A stretch of DNA of 64,000 nt from Clostridia bacterium (lineage in GTDB: Bacteria > Bacillota > Clostridia > Oscillospirales > Acutalibacteraceae). The stretch covers positions 1 to 64,000 of the forward strand of contig JAFQCH010000026.1 in the NCBI GenBank assembly GCA_017416485.1, in the 5' to 3' direction. Made by a program: the position numbers and the translations under genes. Positions within the stretch are counted from its first letter, which is position 1. Each line of letters starts with the position of its first letter. This document shows positions 8,817 to 18,800 of the stretch, piece by piece. Below the pieces are notes generated by a model that saw only the letters and a list, made by a program, of their open reading frames with translations, made no database searches and was not told the DNA's origin.

Positions 8817-9320
8817 ATGCCGCAATCATTTTACAAAGATATTCGCAAGCAGAAAGATTTGACCCGTGACGAGGTGTGCGATATCGCCGCCGGCCTCGGA
8901 GAACCCCTGCAGCCCGAACGCCTTGAACGCATCGAAAACGGGAAATATGACATTTTGCCGGGTGAAGTTCTGCTGTTGTCTAAAATTTACGGCGACCCGA
9001 CCCTTTGCAACCACTTCTGTGCAAAGGAATGCCCCATCGGCAAAAAATATGTGCCCGAAGTCAAGGTCAAAGACCTTGCGCAGACGGTGCTTGAAATGCT
9101 TTCCAGCATGAATTCCATCAAAAACAAACAGGAACGCCTGATTGAAATCACCTCCAACGGCGTGATCAACGATGATGAAATTGAAGACTTTGTGTTTATT
9201 CAGAATGAACTGGAACGCTTTTCCATTACGGTGGAATCATTGCAGTTGTGGGTTGAAAAAATGCTTGCCGAGCAAAAAATCAACCTTGAAAAATACAACG
9301 CGGTAAAAGGAAAAAATTAA
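8817..9320 (+). CDS. XRE-type helix-turn-helix regulator
   Basis: A 167-residue protein with an N-terminal Xre/Cro-type domain (about 1-60: FYKDIRKQKDLTRDEVCDIA, a second helix pair, then LLLSKIYGDP). After it come three cysteines in CNHFCAKEC (about 61-72) and a C-terminal all-helical region likely to form a coiled coil. The frame is open further upstream, but ATG 8817 sits just after the promoter at 8748-8777 and gives the usual N-terminus. The esterase gene follows after 19 bp, so the pair is probably one transcript. Target unknown; autoregulation is possible. The Cys cluster could bind metal or sense redox state, which is inference. Confidence 0.8.
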   Translation: MPQSFYKDIRKQKDLTRDEVCDIAAGLGEPLQPERLERIENGKYDILPGEVLLLSKIYGDPTLCNHFCAKECPIGKKYVPEVKVKDLAQTVLEMLSSMNSIKNKQERLIEITSNGVINDDEIEDFVFIQNELERFSITVESLQLWVEKMLAEQKINLEKYNAVKGKN

Positions 9321-9339
9321 AAACAGGAGGAAATAAAAA

Positions 9340-10389
9340 ATGAAAAAATTATGCTCTGTTCTGCTCGTACTCTCTATGCTGTTCACCCTTTCGGTGTGTG
9401 CGCTCGCCTGGGACAAGAACGACCCGGTTGAAAACATGGACAAGCCCTCACTTGTGGCGGCATTCCAAAAGGGTGTCGGCCCCATGACCGAAGGCTATGC
9501 CATCGACTACCGCTACTTCTCTCCCGTCAAGGAAAATGACACCAACAAGTATCCGCTTGTCATCTGGTTGCACGGTATGACGGAAGGCGGCAGCGACGGT
9601 CATCAGATCACCAAAAACGACATTGCATTCTGGGCAAGTGAAGACTTCCAGAGCCGTTTTGCAGGTGGCGGTGCATTCATTCTTGCCGCACGCTCACCCG
9701 AAGAACAGCTCAATTACTGGGGGGACGACACCGTTTATCCGCTTCGTGCCGCCATTGACGACTTCATTGCCAAAAATGCAGACCATGTTGACCTGACCCG
9801 CATTTACATCGGCGGTTTTTCCATGGGCGGCAAAATGACACTGAACATGACCTATGCTTACCCCGAACTGTTTGCCGCTGCATTCCCCATCTGCCCCGCA
9901 GGTTCCCTGAGCAAAGACAAAGCCAAGATTGTTGCGAACATTCCCTACTGGTTTGTTTCGGGCACAGGAGATCCGCTTGTTATCTATGCAACCGGTGTTG
10001 TGCCCACATGGAACAACGTTGCATCCGCAAACAACCGTCCCGAAGACTGCCGCTTCTCTACCCTTTCCACAGTCTGCTATCCTGACGGCAACAAAACCTC
10101 GAGTGCACACCACGCATGGTACAGTGTTACGTTCGATATGTTCTCGGTTGAAAACGGCGATTACCCGCACATGAGCACCGTCAACGGCCTTGATGAAACC
10201 GTTACACTGACCTACCCGGAAGGCATGATCAGTTGGTTGTCGCAGTTCACAAGCAACTATGACGGCACTCCTGCTACCAACAGCGGCAATATGACTGCCG
10301 TTGTGCGCAACCCGATCAATATTCTGGTGAGTTTCTTCAACAAAATTTTCGATTTATTCCGTTCCATCTTTGAAAACCTGTTCGGTTGA
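9340..10389 (+). CDS. Secreted alpha/beta-hydrolase (esterase)
   Basis: A 349-residue exported esterase. Signal peptide 1-23 (cleavage near CALA-WD), then an alpha/beta-hydrolase fold with HGMTEGG (oxyanion region, about 78), the nucleophile elbow GGFSMGG (Ser about 161), and a late histidine in SSAHHAWY (about 257). This order fits the esterase/phospholipase and polyhydroxybutyrate-depolymerase-like group, often feruloyl or acetyl esterases in fibre-degrading bacteria. The C-terminal 40 residues are hydrophobic and amphipathic (NPINILVSFFNKIFDLFRSI) and may hold the enzyme at the membrane. AGGAGG precedes the ATG. Confidence 0.85.
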   Translation: MKKLCSVLLVLSMLFTLSVCALAWDKNDPVENMDKPSLVAAFQKGVGPMTEGYAIDYRYFSPVKENDTNKYPLVIWLHGMTEGGSDGHQITKNDIAFWASEDFQSRFAGGGAFILAARSPEEQLNYWGDDTVYPLRAAIDDFIAKNADHVDLTRIYIGGFSMGGKMTLNMTYAYPELFAAAFPICPAGSLSKDKAKIVANIPYWFVSGTGDPLVIYATGVVPTWNNVASANNRPEDCRFSTLSTVCYPDGNKTSSAHHAWYSVTFDMFSVENGDYPHMSTVNGLDETVTLTYPEGMISWLSQFTSNYDGTPATNSGNMTAVVRNPINILVSFFNKIFDLFRSIFENLFG

Positions 10390-10410
10390 TAAACATACAA
10401 ACATAAAACA

Positions 10411-10440
10411 AGGGACTGTGAAAACAGTCCCTTTATTTTT
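10411..10440. terminator. Bidirectional terminator
   Basis: GGGACTGT, GAAA loop, ACAGTCCC, then TTTATTTTT. It ends the esterase transcript (+) and, with its A-rich left flank, the converging murA transcript (-). Confidence 0.85.
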
Positions 10441-10447
10441 ACGGTAT

Positions 10448-11740
10448 TCAGTTTTCTTCTTCACCGGGGAAATTTTCTTTGCGGATATCGGCACCGCAAG
10501 CCTGCAACTTGCCGACAATGTTTTCGTAACCGCGTTCAACATGATGGATTTTACCGATGACGGTTTCGCCCTGCGCACACAGACCTGCGATGATCATTGC
10601 CGCGCCGGCACGAAGGTCGTTGCAAATAACCTCTGCCCCGTTCAGCGAAGTGCCCTCAAAGGATGCAATTTTGCCTGTGACATTGATTTTTGCGCCCATT
10701 TTTGCCAATTGCTTTGTGTAGCTGAAACGGTCATCCCACACACTTTCGGTGATGGTGGATGTGCCCGTGCATGTGCAAAGCAAAGCACCGAACTGCGACT
10801 GCATGTCGGTCGGAAAACCGGGATGCGGCTGGGTTTTGATGTGGCAAGGACGAAGCGGACCGTTTGCACTGACAGTGACGGAATCGTCATCATTTTCCAA
10901 CACCGTAACACCGCAATCGCGAAGCTTGGCGGTGATGGATTCAAGATGCTTCGGAATCACGTTGCAAACCGTGAGCTCGCCCCTTGTTGCGGCGGCGGCA
11001 ACCATGTAAGTGCCGGCTTCGATCTGATCGGGAATGATGGAATAATCGGTCGCATGCAGGTCGGGACAGCCTTCAATTTTGATGGTGTTTGTTCCCGCGC
11101 CGTTGATGTGCGCACCCATTTTGTTCAAAAAGACGGCAAGATCAACCACATGCGGTTCTCTTGCGGCGTTTTCAATCACGGTGCGGCCTCTGGCGCGAAC
11201 AGCCGCCAGCATGATGTTGATGGTAGCACCAACAGAAACCTTGTCAAGATAAATATAAGCACCTAAAAGGTTCTCTGCTTTGGCAATGATGATTTCATCG
11301 TCTGCTTCTTCATCCGAAGGGGGAATTTTTGCGCCGAGTGCTTCAAATCCTTTGATGTGCATATCGATCGGGCGGGTTGCACCGAACTGACAGCCACCGG
11401 GAGTAGCAACTTTTGCGTAATTGAAACGTCCCAGAAGGGAACCGACAAAATAATAAGATGCGCGAAGGCATTTAGACAAAGAAGCGGGCAACGTGCGACT
11501 TACAACATGGGTTGTGTCGATCTGCAATGTGGAATGATCCAACCAAACGCATTCAGCTCCAAGGGTCTGCAATATGTTGGTCAATGCAAAAATATCGCTG
11601 ATTTGCGGCACATTTTCAATGTTGTAAACCCCGCTTGCAAGAATGGTTGCAGGCAGAATTGCAACAGCCGCATTTTTTGCTCCGCTGACTTCGATTTTAC
11701 CGGTCAGTCTGTTGCCACCGTGAACAATATACTTTTCCAC
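10448..11740 (-). CDS. murA: UDP-N-acetylglucosamine 1-carboxyvinyltransferase MurA
   Basis: Transfers enolpyruvate from PEP to UDP-GlcNAc, the first committed step of peptidoglycan synthesis. The 430 residues show the EPT fold throughout: [12 protein letters not shown] at the start, the PGGC catalytic loop with Cys about 117 (the fosfomycin-target cysteine), GATRPID, and late GYENIVGKL. The frame also holds an ATG 27 bases upstream, but AAGGAGA lies 8 bases before the GTG at 11740, and starting there gives the family's VEKYIV N-terminus, so GTG is chosen. Many Firmicutes have two MurA copies; which one this is cannot be told. Confidence 0.95.
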   Translation of the reverse strand: MEKYIVHGGNRLTGKIEVSGAKNAAVAILPATILASGVYNIENVPQISDIFALTNILQTLGAECVWLDHSTLQIDTTHVVSRTLPASLSKCLRASYYFVGSLLGRFNYAKVATPGGCQFGATRPIDMHIKGFEALGAKIPPSDEEADDEIIIAKAENLLGAYIYLDKVSVGATINIMLAAVRARGRTVIENAAREPHVVDLAVFLNKMGAHINGAGTNTIKIEGCPDLHATDYSIIPDQIEAGTYMVAAAATRGELTVCNVIPKHLESITAKLRDCGVTVLENDDDSVTVSANGPLRPCHIKTQPHPGFPTDMQSQFGALLCTCTGTSTITESVWDDRFSYTKQLAKMGAKINVTGKIASFEGTSLNGAEVICNDLRAGAAMIIAGLCAQGETVIGKIHHVERGYENIVGKLQACGADIRKENFPGEEEN

Positions 11741-11829
11741 AGCGGTTTCTCCTTTTTTTTCATCCATATATTCAAAAAGTGTAGATAAAACACAATATAA
11801 AGCTCTGTATGAGCCGACACACTTTGTTT

Positions 11830-11835
11830 ATTATA
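11830..11835 (-). promoter_or_regulatory. Extended -10 element upstream of murA
   Basis: TGATATAAT on the minus strand, 90 bp before the murA GTG. No good -35 is seen at the right distance, as is usual for extended -10 promoters. Confidence 0.45.
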
Positions 11836-11933
11836 TCATTTTTCAAGTGAAAAGAAAAGTGCTTTTGCTGAAAAAAATCGGAACGTTTGAAAAAAATATG
11901 TAGAATTTCTTATACTATTATTGGTTAATTTGC

Positions 11934-12389
11934 TCAATAATTCAGTTTTTCAACCGTCCAATCAACAATAAACGGCAAAAATTTCTTTGCTTCTTCCAAG
12001 GCACCCGCCAAGGAATGGTCACGGAAGTTTCCGCATTCCACGGCGCTCACACCGGGAATTTCGCCTTCGTAAGCAGCGATGAACGCAAAGGCATCCTGCG
12101 TTAGTTTGATTGCCTGCTCATGCGAAACAGCATCGCGCACAAGGAAATAAAAGCCCGTTCTGCAACCCATGGGCCCGAAATAAATGACATTGTCTTTGTG
12201 TTCGGAATTGCGCACAAAGGTTGCAAAAAGATGCTCTACAGTGTGAATGGAAGCATTGTCCATTACTTCTTCCACGTTGGGTCTGCGGGTGCGGATGTCA
12301 TAAGTCACAACATCGCCATCCACGCGGGAGATATACATACCCTTCTGCAAAACGGTATGGTCAACCTGAAAACTTGCAATTTTCTCCAT
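11934..12389 (-). CDS. luxS: S-ribosylhomocysteine lyase LuxS
   Basis: Cleaves S-ribosylhomocysteine to homocysteine and DPD, the precursor of autoinducer-2, in the activated methyl cycle. 151 residues, the normal length. The zinc site is intact: HTVEH (His49, His53) and Cys119 in VECGN; the catalytic Cys76 sits in GPMGCRTG. The frame is open 165 bases further upstream, but ATG 12389 has CAGGAG at the right distance. It lies 19 bp downstream of recG and appears to be cotranscribed with it; no pfs gene is in the window. Confidence 0.96.
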   Translation of the reverse strand: MEKIASFQVDHTVLQKGMYISRVDGDVVTYDIRTRRPNVEEVMDNASIHTVEHLFATFVRNSEHKDNVIYFGPMGCRTGFYFLVRDAVSHEQAIKLTQDAFAFIAAYEGEIPGVSAVECGNFRDHSLAGALEEAKKFLPFIVDWTVEKLNY

Positions 12390-12408
12390 GATAAAAACTC
12401 CTGTAAGA

Positions 12409-14433
12409 TTATGATATATCGGCAAACAAAGCACCAACAGCAGCCTGCAAGCCTTTGTTTTCGTCTTTTGAAAGGGTGGGATCTTCCTGCAAAATCCGCT
12501 TTGCATCGCTCTGTGCGGTGTGCAGAATGCGGCTGTCGGTGGCAAGGTCGGCAATTTTCAGGCTCGGAAGCCCGTGTTGCCGTGCACCGAAAAAGTCACC
12601 GGGACCGCGCAGTTGCAGGTCTTCATCTGCAATGCGAAAACCGTCGTTGGTGTCGCAAAGAATCTGAAAACGGCGCAGCGACACATCATTTTTGGCATCG
12701 GACACCAACACACAGTGCGATTGCCGCTGTCCGCGTCCGATACGGCCTCTTAACTGATGCAATTGCGAAAGCCCGAAACACTCCGCATTTTCAATGAGCA
12801 TGACCGAAGCATTGGGCACATCGATGCCGACTTCCACCACCACGGTGCAGATGAGCAACTGAATTTCACCGCTTGCAAAACGGCGCATGATGTCTTCTTT
12901 TTCCTTGGGCTTGATTTTGCCGTGCAGAAGCCCCACACGGTAATCTTTGAATTCGTCCGCGGCCAATTTTTCATACAGAACCTGTGCCGATACGCGGTCT
13001 GTTTCGCCTTCTTCCACCAACGGACAGACGATATAGCCCTGTCCTCCGGCATCAATATGCTTTTTGATGAACGTGTACAGGCGTTTGCGGTAAGAGGTGT
13101 CCACGGCATAGGTCAGGATCGGCTTTCTGCCTTTGGGCAGTTCGTTCAGAATGCTGATGTCAAGATCACCGTAAATAACAAGTGCCACGGTGCGGGGAAT
13201 GGGGGTTGCAGACATAACAAGCGTGTGCGGGCAGACGCCCTTTGCGCGCAAAGCCGCACGCTGTTCGACCCCGAAGCGGTGCTGTTCATCGGTAACAACC
13301 AGCCCTAAATTGCTGAATTCCACATCGCGTTGCAAAATGGCATGGGTGCCGATGAGCAGATCGATCTCGCCGTTTTTGAGGGCATTTTTAAGATGCTTTT
13401 TCTGTGCCGCGGTGACAGTACCCGTTAATAAGGCGCAGCGGATGGGCGTATCCTTAAAAAATTTTGAAAAGGTCTGCGCATGCTGTTCGGCAAGCACCTC
13501 GGTGGGTGCCATCACGGCCGCCTGAAAGCCGTTTTGCACGGCCGTGTAAACCAGTGCCGCCGCAACCGCGGTTTTGCCCGCCCCCACATCGCCCTGCAAC
13601 AGGCGGTTCATAGGGTTACTTTTCTGCATATCTGCCACACATTCACGCACGGCGTTTTGCTGTGCATTGGTGGGTGTGAACGGCAACAGGTTATAAAAGT
13701 CTTTTGTAAAATCCGTTTGCATGGCAGGGGCAAGGAATTCGGCCTTGTCAGAACGAATTTGCAACAGCCCCAATTGCAGAACGAGCAGTTCTTCAAAAAT
13801 CAAGCGCCGTCTTGCAGCAAGAATGTCGTCTTCTGACTGCGGGAAATGAATTTTTTCCACCGCTTCGCGCAGTCCTAAAAGACGGTATTGCTTAATAAGT
13901 GCATCGGGCAGGGTTTCCTGCAACAAATCGGGGTAGGTGTTCAGCGCGGTGCGCACACACTTGGCGATGGCCTTTGCATTGAGGGACCGGGTCTGATGAT
14001 AAATGGGATGCAAGCCCGTGCCGCCCTCGGCTTTTACAAAACGGGGCGAGAGCATTTCGCGCCCGCCGTAGATGCTGTCTTGCATTTTACCGAAAAAGAG
14101 GTATTCCTGCCCTTCTTCGAGTTGATTTTTGATATAGCGGTTATTGAAAAATGTGAGGGTCATGACCCATGTGCCGTCCGTGGCGGTGGTTTTGGTTAAG
14201 ATTTTGCCGCCCGCAGTGCGGTGTTCTTCGGGCGGTTGGGCAACGATTGCCTTGATGCAGACCTGCTTGTCGGGTGCGGCTTCAAGGATAGAAACGGTGT
14301 CTTTCCAGTTTTCGTAGGTGCGCGGAAAAAAGCGCAGAAGATCCCCGACCGACTCAATACCGAGTTTGCTGAACAACTTGGCTCTTGCCGGCCCGACACC
14401 TTTTAAATACTGAATGTGAACATCTTTTTGCAT
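12409..14433 (-). CDS. recG: ATP-dependent DNA helicase RecG
   Basis: Remodels stalled forks and Holliday junctions. 674 residues, with the N-terminal wedge/OB region, Walker A GDVGAGKT (about 281-288), the RecG-type Walker B VVTDEQHRFGV (about 378-388), SATPIPRT, and the C-terminal helicase motifs up to QLRGRIGRG and the TRG-like LRGPGDFFG. ATG 14433 (GCGGAG before it) is chosen over an ATG five codons upstream that lacks a site. LuxS follows; the promoter is at 14463-14491. Confidence 0.95.
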   Translation of the reverse strand: MQKDVHIQYLKGVGPARAKLFSKLGIESVGDLLRFFPRTYENWKDTVSILEAAPDKQVCIKAIVAQPPEEHRTAGGKILTKTTATDGTWVMTLTFFNNRYIKNQLEEGQEYLFFGKMQDSIYGGREMLSPRFVKAEGGTGLHPIYHQTRSLNAKAIAKCVRTALNTYPDLLQETLPDALIKQYRLLGLREAVEKIHFPQSEDDILAARRRLIFEELLVLQLGLLQIRSDKAEFLAPAMQTDFTKDFYNLLPFTPTNAQQNAVRECVADMQKSNPMNRLLQGDVGAGKTAVAAALVYTAVQNGFQAAVMAPTEVLAEQHAQTFSKFFKDTPIRCALLTGTVTAAQKKHLKNALKNGEIDLLIGTHAILQRDVEFSNLGLVVTDEQHRFGVEQRAALRAKGVCPHTLVMSATPIPRTVALVIYGDLDISILNELPKGRKPILTYAVDTSYRKRLYTFIKKHIDAGGQGYIVCPLVEEGETDRVSAQVLYEKLAADEFKDYRVGLLHGKIKPKEKEDIMRRFASGEIQLLICTVVVEVGIDVPNASVMLIENAECFGLSQLHQLRGRIGRGQRQSHCVLVSDAKNDVSLRRFQILCDTNDGFRIADEDLQLRGPGDFFGARQHGLPSLKIADLATDSRILHTAQSDAKRILQEDPTLSKDENKGLQAAVGALFADIS

Positions 14434-14462
14434 AAAAACTCCGCACAAAATAATCCATTATT

Positions 14463-14491
14463 ATTTTAACAAAAATAAAACAAAAATGCAA
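14463..14491 (-). promoter_or_regulatory. Sigma-A promoter of recG-luxS
   Basis: Minus strand TTGCAT, 17 bases, TAAAAT, 30 bp before the recG ATG. Confidence 0.6.
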
Positions 14492-14621
14492 GAAGACAAA
14501 TTGCGGTTTGTCGGGGAGTTGCGGTTACGCACAGACCGCCCTCCTCCACCCTTTCAGGGGCGACAAGTGTTTGAGAGGAAAATTTTCATTGATAAGAGCC
14601 CGATAAACCGTAATTTACATA

Positions 14622-14649
14622 CAAAAAACCGCCACGCTTGGTGACGGTT
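14622..14649 (-). terminator. Terminator after the GNAT gene
   Basis: On the minus strand ACCGTCAC and GTGGCGGT pair across a short AAGC-type loop, followed by TTTTTTG. It closes the transcript that runs from the dockerin genes through the HD and GNAT genes. Confidence 0.75.
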
Positions 14650-14657
14650 GCATTTCC

Positions 14658-15260
14658 TTATTTATCAGCGACGGGATCGTATACCATATAATAATTATGG
14701 ATTTTTTCGCCTTTCCAATAATCATATTTTATGGTCCGGAATCCCAACTTTTCATAAAACGGAACATTGTCGGGGTTCTGGGTTTCGAGTCCGAGCTTAT
14801 AGCCCAGCGGCACAAGGTCGGCAATCCCCTGCTTGATGAGCTTGGTTGCAATGCCCTTGCCCTGATGGGAGGGGTCAGTGAAAACGGGAGAAATGATGAG
14901 GGTGTTTTTTTCGAACACCTTGGCATTGAGGTGGCTGTAGGCCTTCAGAATTTTGATGGTGCTTTTGGCATAAATTGCCAGCATCGGCCATGTGGGACAA
15001 AGCCAGAAATCAAAAATGGTATAGTCATTGTGTGCATCGCGCCAGATGCAGATGCCTCTGTTTTCCTCGTCGGTGTAGATAATATCTTCACGGTTGGAGG
15101 TCATAAGCCGCGCAAGCATAAAATGGTAGTCATAACGTTTTCTCCATTTTTCATGCTTGGTTGCATACATATGCACAGGGTCAGCCACATAGGCATCCGC
15201 CGCCATATGCGCATAAAAACTCAATTGTTTAAAAGTCAGTTTGGTTCTTTTTTGTTCCAT
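14658..15260 (-). CDS. GNAT-family N-acetyltransferase
   Basis: A 200-residue GCN5-related acetyltransferase. The acetyl-CoA loop is SHQGKGIATKLI, preceded by the ISPVFTDP strand and followed by the late FYEKLGF motif, so the catalytic domain is complete; the first 100 residues are a less common extension with several Trp and Tyr. Substrate unknown. ATG 15260 (GGTGAAG before it) is preferred to an ATG four codons upstream. Either start overlaps the end of the HD gene by more than 30 bp, so translation is probably coupled. Confidence 0.8.
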   Translation of the reverse strand: MEQKRTKLTFKQLSFYAHMAADAYVADPVHMYATKHEKWRKRYDYHFMLARLMTSNREDIIYTDEENRGICIWRDAHNDYTIFDFWLCPTWPMLAIYAKSTIKILKAYSHLNAKVFEKNTLIISPVFTDPSHQGKGIATKLIKQGIADLVPLGYKLGLETQNPDNVPFYEKLGFRTIKYDYWKGEKIHNYYMVYDPVADK

Positions 15261-15825
15261 TATCTTCACCATTAAAAACTGTTCGGATCAGCGCATCATA
15301 TTCTTTCCACGCATCGGTGTGCATAAGTTCGGGCATGGCATCGGCAATGTTGCGGTGATACCAACGGTGCATCTGCGGATCCTTCTGATTGAACCGCTGA
15401 AAAAACACCGTACCCAGTTCCGTATAATCGCGTTTGAAAGAACGCAGATTGGAAAGTTTGTCGCCAAGGCAGATCATTTTGACAGCGATGTCTGTTGTGT
15501 TTTGCAGGGCATTGATCGTTTCTTGCTTACGCAACATCCATGTTTCTGCCGCAGGACGGTCCTTTTTTTTGTTTTCACTTTCGGCGGCCACGAGCTGTGC
15601 AACACGCGCACCGAACATTTCGCAAATTTCTTCGGGGGTTGCATCGGTGTCTTCCACCACATCATGCAGCACCGCCGCCGCAAGAATGCACGGATCGCTC
15701 GTTATTGTGCCAACAATTGCCGCAACTTCCATCGGATGCAACAGATAGGGTATGTCCGTTCCTTTGCGGCGCTGTGTATTATGCTTTTGTGCCGCAAACT
15801 GCACGGCAAGGCTGAGCAGTTCCAT
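15229..15825 (-). CDS. HD-domain (p)ppGpp hydrolase-like protein (MESH1/small RSH type)
   Basis: A 198-residue protein matching the hydrolase half of RelA/SpoT: His30 in YLLHP, the HDVVEDT signature (His54, Asp55, Glu58, Asp59) and GDKLSN near 118. There is no synthetase or TGS domain, so it resembles stand-alone hydrolases that clear (p)ppGpp or related nucleotides. Activity is inferred from the intact metal ligands. It starts 21 bp after the dockerin gene with no terminator between, placing a possible alarmone hydrolase on the same transcript as the surface proteins, which is unexpected. GGGGGAT serves as ribosome site. Confidence 0.82.
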   Translation of the reverse strand: MELLSLAVQFAAQKHNTQRRKGTDIPYLLHPMEVAAIVGTITSDPCILAAAVLHDVVEDTDATPEEICEMFGARVAQLVAAESENKKKDRPAAETWMLRKQETINALQNTTDIAVKMICLGDKLSNLRSFKRDYTELGTVFFQRFNQKDPQMHRWYHRNIADAMPELMHTDAWKEYDALIRTVFNGEDNGTKKNQTDF

Positions 15826-15846
15826 TGCAAATCCCCCGGTTTTATT

Positions 15847-18800
15847 TTATGAAATCACATTGCCTTCGTTGTCGAGTCCGAGGTTGCCCCATGCGGTGGC
15901 ATCTTCCAGACCAACCGAAGCACGAAGCAGAAGTCTTGCGTCACCTGCCGTAATTTCGCCGTCTTTTTCTACATCGGCAGAAACAAGCGCCGCCGCAGAG
16001 AGAGTTTCAAGACCAACGGAAGCACGCAAAGCCATGCGTGCATCGGCAGCCGTGATTTCGCCGTCAAAATCCACATCACCCATGGCGAAAAGGCGCGGTA
16101 AAATTTCGGTAAAGACCGCACCGCAGGTGGTGCAAAGTCTTCTGCGAAGACCTGTATTCTGTGTGGTGGCTTGTGTGATGATCGCCCATGCTGTGAAGGT
16201 GTGTTCATCGGATGGGGTTGTTTTATCGCAACCGGTGCATGCACCCCAATGGTGGGTATCGTCATGCACAATTTCAAAATGGTGGTCGCCGCCCTCGCCG
16301 TAGCCGCTGCCGCAGTATTCGCAAACAGCCTGCTTTTCGCAGGAAGCAACACCGCCCGAACAATTTGCAGTCAGGCTTGCGCCGCAATCAAGGCAAGATG
16401 CCGAGTGCGTATCGTTGCCGTTGGAAACAAAGGTATCGGGACGGCAAGTGATTTGTTCGCCGCCGAACTGTTCACAGCCGTTCACACATTGCAGACAATG
16501 TGTGCCGTTGCCGTTGTCTTTAGCACTGCCGCTGTAATCGTGTTTCAGCGGATCACCGTAAGAAGCAAGACAGCCTTCGCAAACAGCTGCCGCAAGGCAG
16601 GTAGCTTTGCCGCCGAAGCAGGACTGATCGGTCACGGTGTAATTGCAGGACCGGCAGATGGCAATGTGCGTGCCGTTCTGATTGGGAATGCAGGAATAGT
16701 CACACGGCAGAACCACATCCTGTTCGCAAGCGGTGCAGAAGCGGGTGTGGGTGCCGTCATTTTTGGAAACAGCCTGCCCTTGCTCGCCCTGCGGGAAGGT
16801 GTGTGCAAGCAGGTCGCCGTAAGCGGCTTCGCAAATCGTGCAGACCGCTTTTTGTGTGCAGGTTGCCGTTCCGCCGGTGCAGGGTTCGGAAATCACATCT
16901 TTGCATCCCGAACAGGTTTTGGTGTGCGCGGAAATGCCGTCGCCGACCCAGTCGCCGAAGGTGCAGTCTGACGATTCACCGCCCGTTTTCTGACAGCCGT
17001 TGACACAGAGCCTGCTGTGCGTTCCGTCGCCGTTGGGGGCAAGTTCACCGCTGTAATCATGTTGCAACAGATCGCCATAGGCACCGTTGCAGATGTCACA
17101 CTTTGCGTATTCGGCACAGGTGGGGATGCCGCCCGTGCATGTGCCGTTTATAATCGCGCCACAGACCGTGCATTCCGCGCTGTGGGTTGCGTTTTCATTG
17201 GAAACAAAGGTGCCGGGGGTGCAGGACACGGGTTCTCCGTAGGCGTCACAGCCGTTGATACAAAGCAGAGAATGGGTACCGTCTGCATTGTTTTTGGCTT
17301 CGCCCGTGTAAGAATGATCAAGGGTGTTGCCGTAAGCCGTTTCGCAGAAGGCACAGGTGGCGGGAGCAAGGCAACTCGGCTTGCCGCCCGAACAGTATTC
17401 GTCGATTGTATAAGAACAGAATGTGCAGGTTTTTGTGTGCACGCCGTCGGATTTATGGGCATAGGAATATTCACAATCCGTAAGACCGCCGTATTCATTA
17501 CAACCGTTCACACAAAGGAACACATGGGTGCCGTCATAGTTGTTTTTGACATTGCCGCTGTAATCGTGATTAAGCACATTGCCGTAAACCACGCCGCAAC
17601 GCTCACACGTTGCCACAGTAAGGCATGTAACGGTACCGCCGTAGCAGTTTTCGTTTTTGCTTTCACCGCAGACGGTGCAAGACAGTTTGTGGGTGGTGTT
17701 ATCGCCGTTGTTCAGCGCGACACCGTAGGTGCAGCCGATTTTGTCTTTGCCGTATTCGCCGCAACCGCTGACACAACGGTAAGAGTGTGTGCCGTCGCCG
17801 TTGCCTTTGGGTTCACCCGAATAGTTGTGCGAAAGTTTTTGCCCGTACTGCGTTTCACAAACAGAGCAAACCGCTTTTGCAAGGCAGGTTGCCGTGCCGC
17901 CGTCGCAGGACTGATTGATGCTGACCCCGCAACCGTTTGCGCAATACAACGAATGGGTATTATTTTTATTGGCAACAACCTTGCCGTCGGCAAACTGATG
18001 CGCGGCACAGATGATCTGCACCTTGGCAGGTTTGACAGTTGTGTTCACATCGACCGCGCCGATGCCCATATCGGTTGTGGCAGCAGCAGAGAAAGAAATT
18101 TCATGTTCGCCGACTGCGGCATTGCCGAGCACAACAAAGGTCAGTTGCAGCACAGCACCGTCAAGATCGGTGTTTTCATCAAAAGACACGCTTGCCACAC
18201 GGTTGCCGAGATCAATTTCCTGCGTGCCGCCGCACAGCCACTGCATACTGTCGAGCATGAAAACATCTTCATCGAAAACAAAATCAGCAACCGTAAGCCC
18301 CGTCAGAAACGGTGCATCCAGTGAAACCGTGACTTCCACACGGTCACCCACGGTAACACTGTCGTAACTGCCGCCGTCAAGTGCAGCAACCGAAAGTTTG
18401 GTTACGGTGCCGAACACGGTTACATTGTGCGCAGGCATACGAAGCGGCTTGTATTCACCGTCCGCAAGCATCCAGTCAGAAAAAGTGAAGCCTTCCTGCG
18501 GCACATAGGCAAGGTAGGTAATGGGCTGATTGTACTCATAAGTCTGGGATGTATGATAATTGCCGTTGAGATAATAGGTCAGCACATATTTGTTGGGTGT
18601 GAGTTTGCCATAGAAGGTCAGATCCCTGTCGGGCATGGTTTCGGGAATGGCTTGGGTCAGCGCAGGGTCAAGATACCAGCCCGAGAAGGTCATTCCGACG
18701 GTTTCATCATATTTATCCAAGGGTTCAATGGTGTCGCCGTAGGCATAGTTTTCCTGCTTGAGGGCAGTGTCCACCCCGTCCACAAAATAATAGATGGTGT

